Shown: piece after piece, positions 5,542-7,319 of the stretch
Numbering within the stretch: the first letter of the stretch is position 1
How the letters are laid out: every line of letters starts with the position of its first letter
Source: JAGLHV01 sp023143305 [NCBI: Clostridia bacterium]
Lineage (GTDB): Bacteria; CBDUZB01; JAGLHV01
Reading direction: 5' to 3'
DNA: 7,319 nucleotides
Assembly (NCBI GenBank): GCA_030637025.1
Contig: DAOVVV010000062.1
Coordinates: 1-7,319 of the forward strand
Notes under the pieces: generated by a model
Database searches by the model: none
What the model was told of the DNA's origin: nothing
Seen by the model: only the letters and a program-made list of their open reading frames with translations
Made by a program: the position numbers and the translations under genes

Positions 5542-7319
5542 TTACCGCTTAATTACCGCAATTTTTTTGATTACTGTTCTTTCTTTTCCTCCCCAGGTAG
5601 CAACAACCCGGTAAAGATACACCCCGTTAGCCACATCATTTATATCCCAATCCACTCCAAAATGACCGCTTCCGTTAGTAGTAGTTTTATAAGTTTTTAC
5701 CCGTTTTCCGGCAGCAGTAAATATTTCCACTTCAACCTCTGCTGATTCTTCGGTATAAAATACAATGCGTACCGGATTTTGCCTAACCGGGTTAGGATAA
5801 CAAAAAGCTTCTAATTTTTCCGTATCCTCAAAAGGCCGAAATAAAACGACATTAATATTTTCAGTATCAGTCCCCGGACCTACATTTACCGGCATTGTCC
5901 TATTAGCATAACCTGAAGCAGTGGCCACAATCTGGTAAGTTCCCGGGGTTAAATTTTCAATTAAAAAGGTTCCATCGGAAAAAGGTGTAGTAGTAGCTGC
6001 TAATATACCGTTATAAAAGATATTAATTGTCGCTGATACTAAGGGTTGGGCATCACTATTGGTAACCCGTCCGTGAATTGAATTAGGTAAAGCGGGAATA
6101 TATATTGACTTGTTGACAGTCATAGAATCCCCTTCGGCATAACAGGTAACTGAAAAATTTACATATCCGGTCATTGAACCTAAAGGTTTTACCCGCCATT
6201 CTCTTTGTACAATTTCCTCCGCAGGTACATCTCCCAGAGATTTTTCTGCAATCTCTCCGGTATCAAAAATCAATCCGGGAGCTAAATTAAACTTCACCGT
6301 TGCCCCACTAACTGTATGACCCGAAGAATTTTTCAGATAACACACGGTAGTAAAAGGGTCCGGCACATATTCATTACTTCCATCTATCTGGAGAAATTCC
6401 GGAGCCGATAAACCAATATTAAAAGGATTCCATTGTACATAAGTCATCCCTCCTAAACCATAACCTGTACCGTAAGTTCTGGATTGTCCGAAAATAAAAT
6501 TTTGCGGATTCCAGGAAATAACTACCGCACTGTCATAAAATTCAACGGGAGGAGACTCAATTGTGTAATTCCAGGGGGCAGAGGGACTATCCCCGCTATA
6601 AGCTTTTGGCCAGGAACCAAGAACAAGACGGTCAGGGTCAGAAAAACCTACCCCGGTTATAGAAAACATAGAAAGCACGGAAGGGTCATCAAAATTATCA
6701 AATACCTGAAAATACTGAGGAATGGTATCTGCCGGGCTCACCCACTCTTTTTCCACCGTAACTTCCCCAAATCCTAAAACACGAAAAGGAGCACCGTCAT
6801 TATCGCCTAACATTGTATCTAACATTAAAGAAAGCCCTATATCCGGTGAACTACTTCCTTCATTTCTTATTTCATAGGCAATCTGTAAATTATCTTCTCT
6901 CCCTGTAGAAAAACTTCTTACGATAGTAAGAGTTTGGGTAACTACTATTTGCGAACCGATCTCCCAGGAAGCAACTAAACTTCCTCCTTGTTGACAGGGA
7001 GGAATAATCCATGTCCCCCCGGAACCAAAGATATAATCAACTCCATCTATCCTGATGGAAGTAAATGAACTCCAGGGATTAGGATGTCCAAACAATAATA
7101 TTTTATCATCGTCGTTAGAATTATTTGGGTCTCCTCCAATATTGCCCAGGGTAAATCTTCCATTTTCAGCAATTACCGCCTGAATATAATCATTGGAGAT
7201 ATTAGGATAAGAAGTTTCAGCAGGAAGAGGTGGAGCAAGTGCAGATTTTAGGACTACCGGCCCGGCCCATACACTCATAGAAAATAAAAGAAAAATTGCC
7301 ATTAACCCATTAATAAACA
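5542..7319 (-). CDS. Secreted multidomain surface protein with CarboxypepD-regulatory-like and T9SS/FlgD-like C-terminal domains, 5' end outside window
   Basis: Residue numbers count from the in-window ATG at 7300-7302, giving 586 residues. Residues 1-13 are the hydrophobic end of a signal peptide (MAIFLLFSMSVWA). No basic residue and no Shine-Dalgarno precede this ATG, and the frame stays open to the right edge, so the real start is probably just outside. Residues 35-300 are a beta-rich domain of unknown family with ENGRFTLGNIGGDPNN and a DDDK-x-LLFGHPNP segment. Residues 300-400 resemble an Ig/CARDB-like domain. Residues 408-485 fit a carboxypeptidase-regulatory-like fold (HGRVTNSDAQPLVSATI, then GTFLIENLTPGTYQIVA). 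Residues 498-586 form a C-terminal domain beginning CYPNPV, with IFTAAGKRVKTY, ANGVYLYRV and KKIAVIKR, typical of T9SS type A sorting or FlgD Ig-like domains. It is probably exported and surface-anchored or secreted. The PorV-like gene follows in the same orientation. Confidence 0.85.
   Translation of the reverse strand, partial: FINGLMAIFLLFSMSVWAGPVVLKSALAPPLPAETSYPNISNDYIQAVIAENGRFTLGNIGGDPNNSNDDDKILLFGHPNPWSSFTSIRIDGVDYIFGSGGTWIIPPCQQGGSLVASWEIGSQIVVTQTLTIVRSFSTGREDNLQIAYEIRNEGSSSPDIGLSLMLDTMLGDNDGAPFRVLGFGEVTVEKEWVSPADTIPQYFQVFDNFDDPSVLSMFSITGVGFSDPDRLVLGSWPKAYSGDSPSAPWNYTIESPPVEFYDSAVVISWNPQNFIFGQSRTYGTGYGLGGMTYVQWNPFNIGLSAPEFLQIDGSNEYVPDPFTTVCYLKNSSGHTVSGATVKFNLAPGLIFDTGEIAEKSLGDVPAEEIVQREWRVKPLGSMTGYVNFSVTCYAEGDSMTVNKSIYIPALPNSIHGRVTNSDAQPLVSATINIFYNGILAATTTPFSDGTFLIENLTPGTYQIVATASGYANRTMPVNVGPGTDTENINVVLFRPFEDTEKLEAFCYPNPVRQNPVRIVFYTEESAEVEVEIFTAAGKRVKTYKTTTNGSGHFGVDWDINDVANGVYLYRVVATWGGKERTVIKKIAVIKR

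Noticed and set aside
6484-6777. Plus-strand open frame of 97 codons
   Set aside because: It is antisense to the CTD protein, and its Arg/Lys/Gly-rich composition is a by-product of the opposite frame.

Overview
The window is an AT-rich stretch in which every credible gene lies on the minus strand. It suggests an uncultured, free-living diderm (outer-membrane) bacterium. The reasons are a PorV/PorQ-type outer-membrane barrel protein, a surface protein ending in a T9SS/FlgD-like C-terminal domain, and a bacterial cyclic-di-GMP-type riboswitch. This mix is common in poorly cultured candidate phyla and in Bacteroidota-like lineages, but the window alone does not fix the phylum.

Layout in the direction of transcription (right to left): (1) 7319-5542, a large secreted beta-rich protein with a carboxypeptidase-regulatory-like domain and a C-terminal sorting-like domain. 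Its true start probably lies beyond the right edge. (2) 5492-4476, a PorV/PorQ (UPF0164) family barrel, 49 bp downstream and probably in the same operon. (3) 4475-4111, an AT-rich gap holding an intrinsic terminator (4303-4263) and a good sigma70 promoter (4228-4199). (4) 4110-2434, a short-form alpha-glucan (glycogen) phosphorylase as its own transcription unit. (5) 2433-2129, a dense regulatory region with a consensus promoter, a perfect CRP-type palindrome, a c-di-GMP-I-like aptamer and an intrinsic terminator whose 5' arm can alternatively pair with the aptamer. (6) 2128-1697, a small secreted four-cysteine protein of unknown family under that riboswitch. (7) 1696-1321, an AT-rich gap with no RNA gene that I recognise; two motifs of the riboswitch leader recur in it. 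(8) 1320-1, the first 440 codons of a secreted fibre-like protein built from decapeptide repeats, running off the left edge. It has no closed reading frame inside the window and is easily missed.

Working together (inference): most of the window encodes cell-surface or exported products. The barrel and the CTD-bearing protein look like a shuttle/cargo or partner pair. The riboswitch would switch the four-cysteine secreted protein, and possibly the fibre gene downstream, in response to a cyclic dinucleotide, as is typical for genes of attachment and surface lifestyle. The phosphorylase is a housekeeping glycogen/maltodextrin enzyme between the two surface modules.
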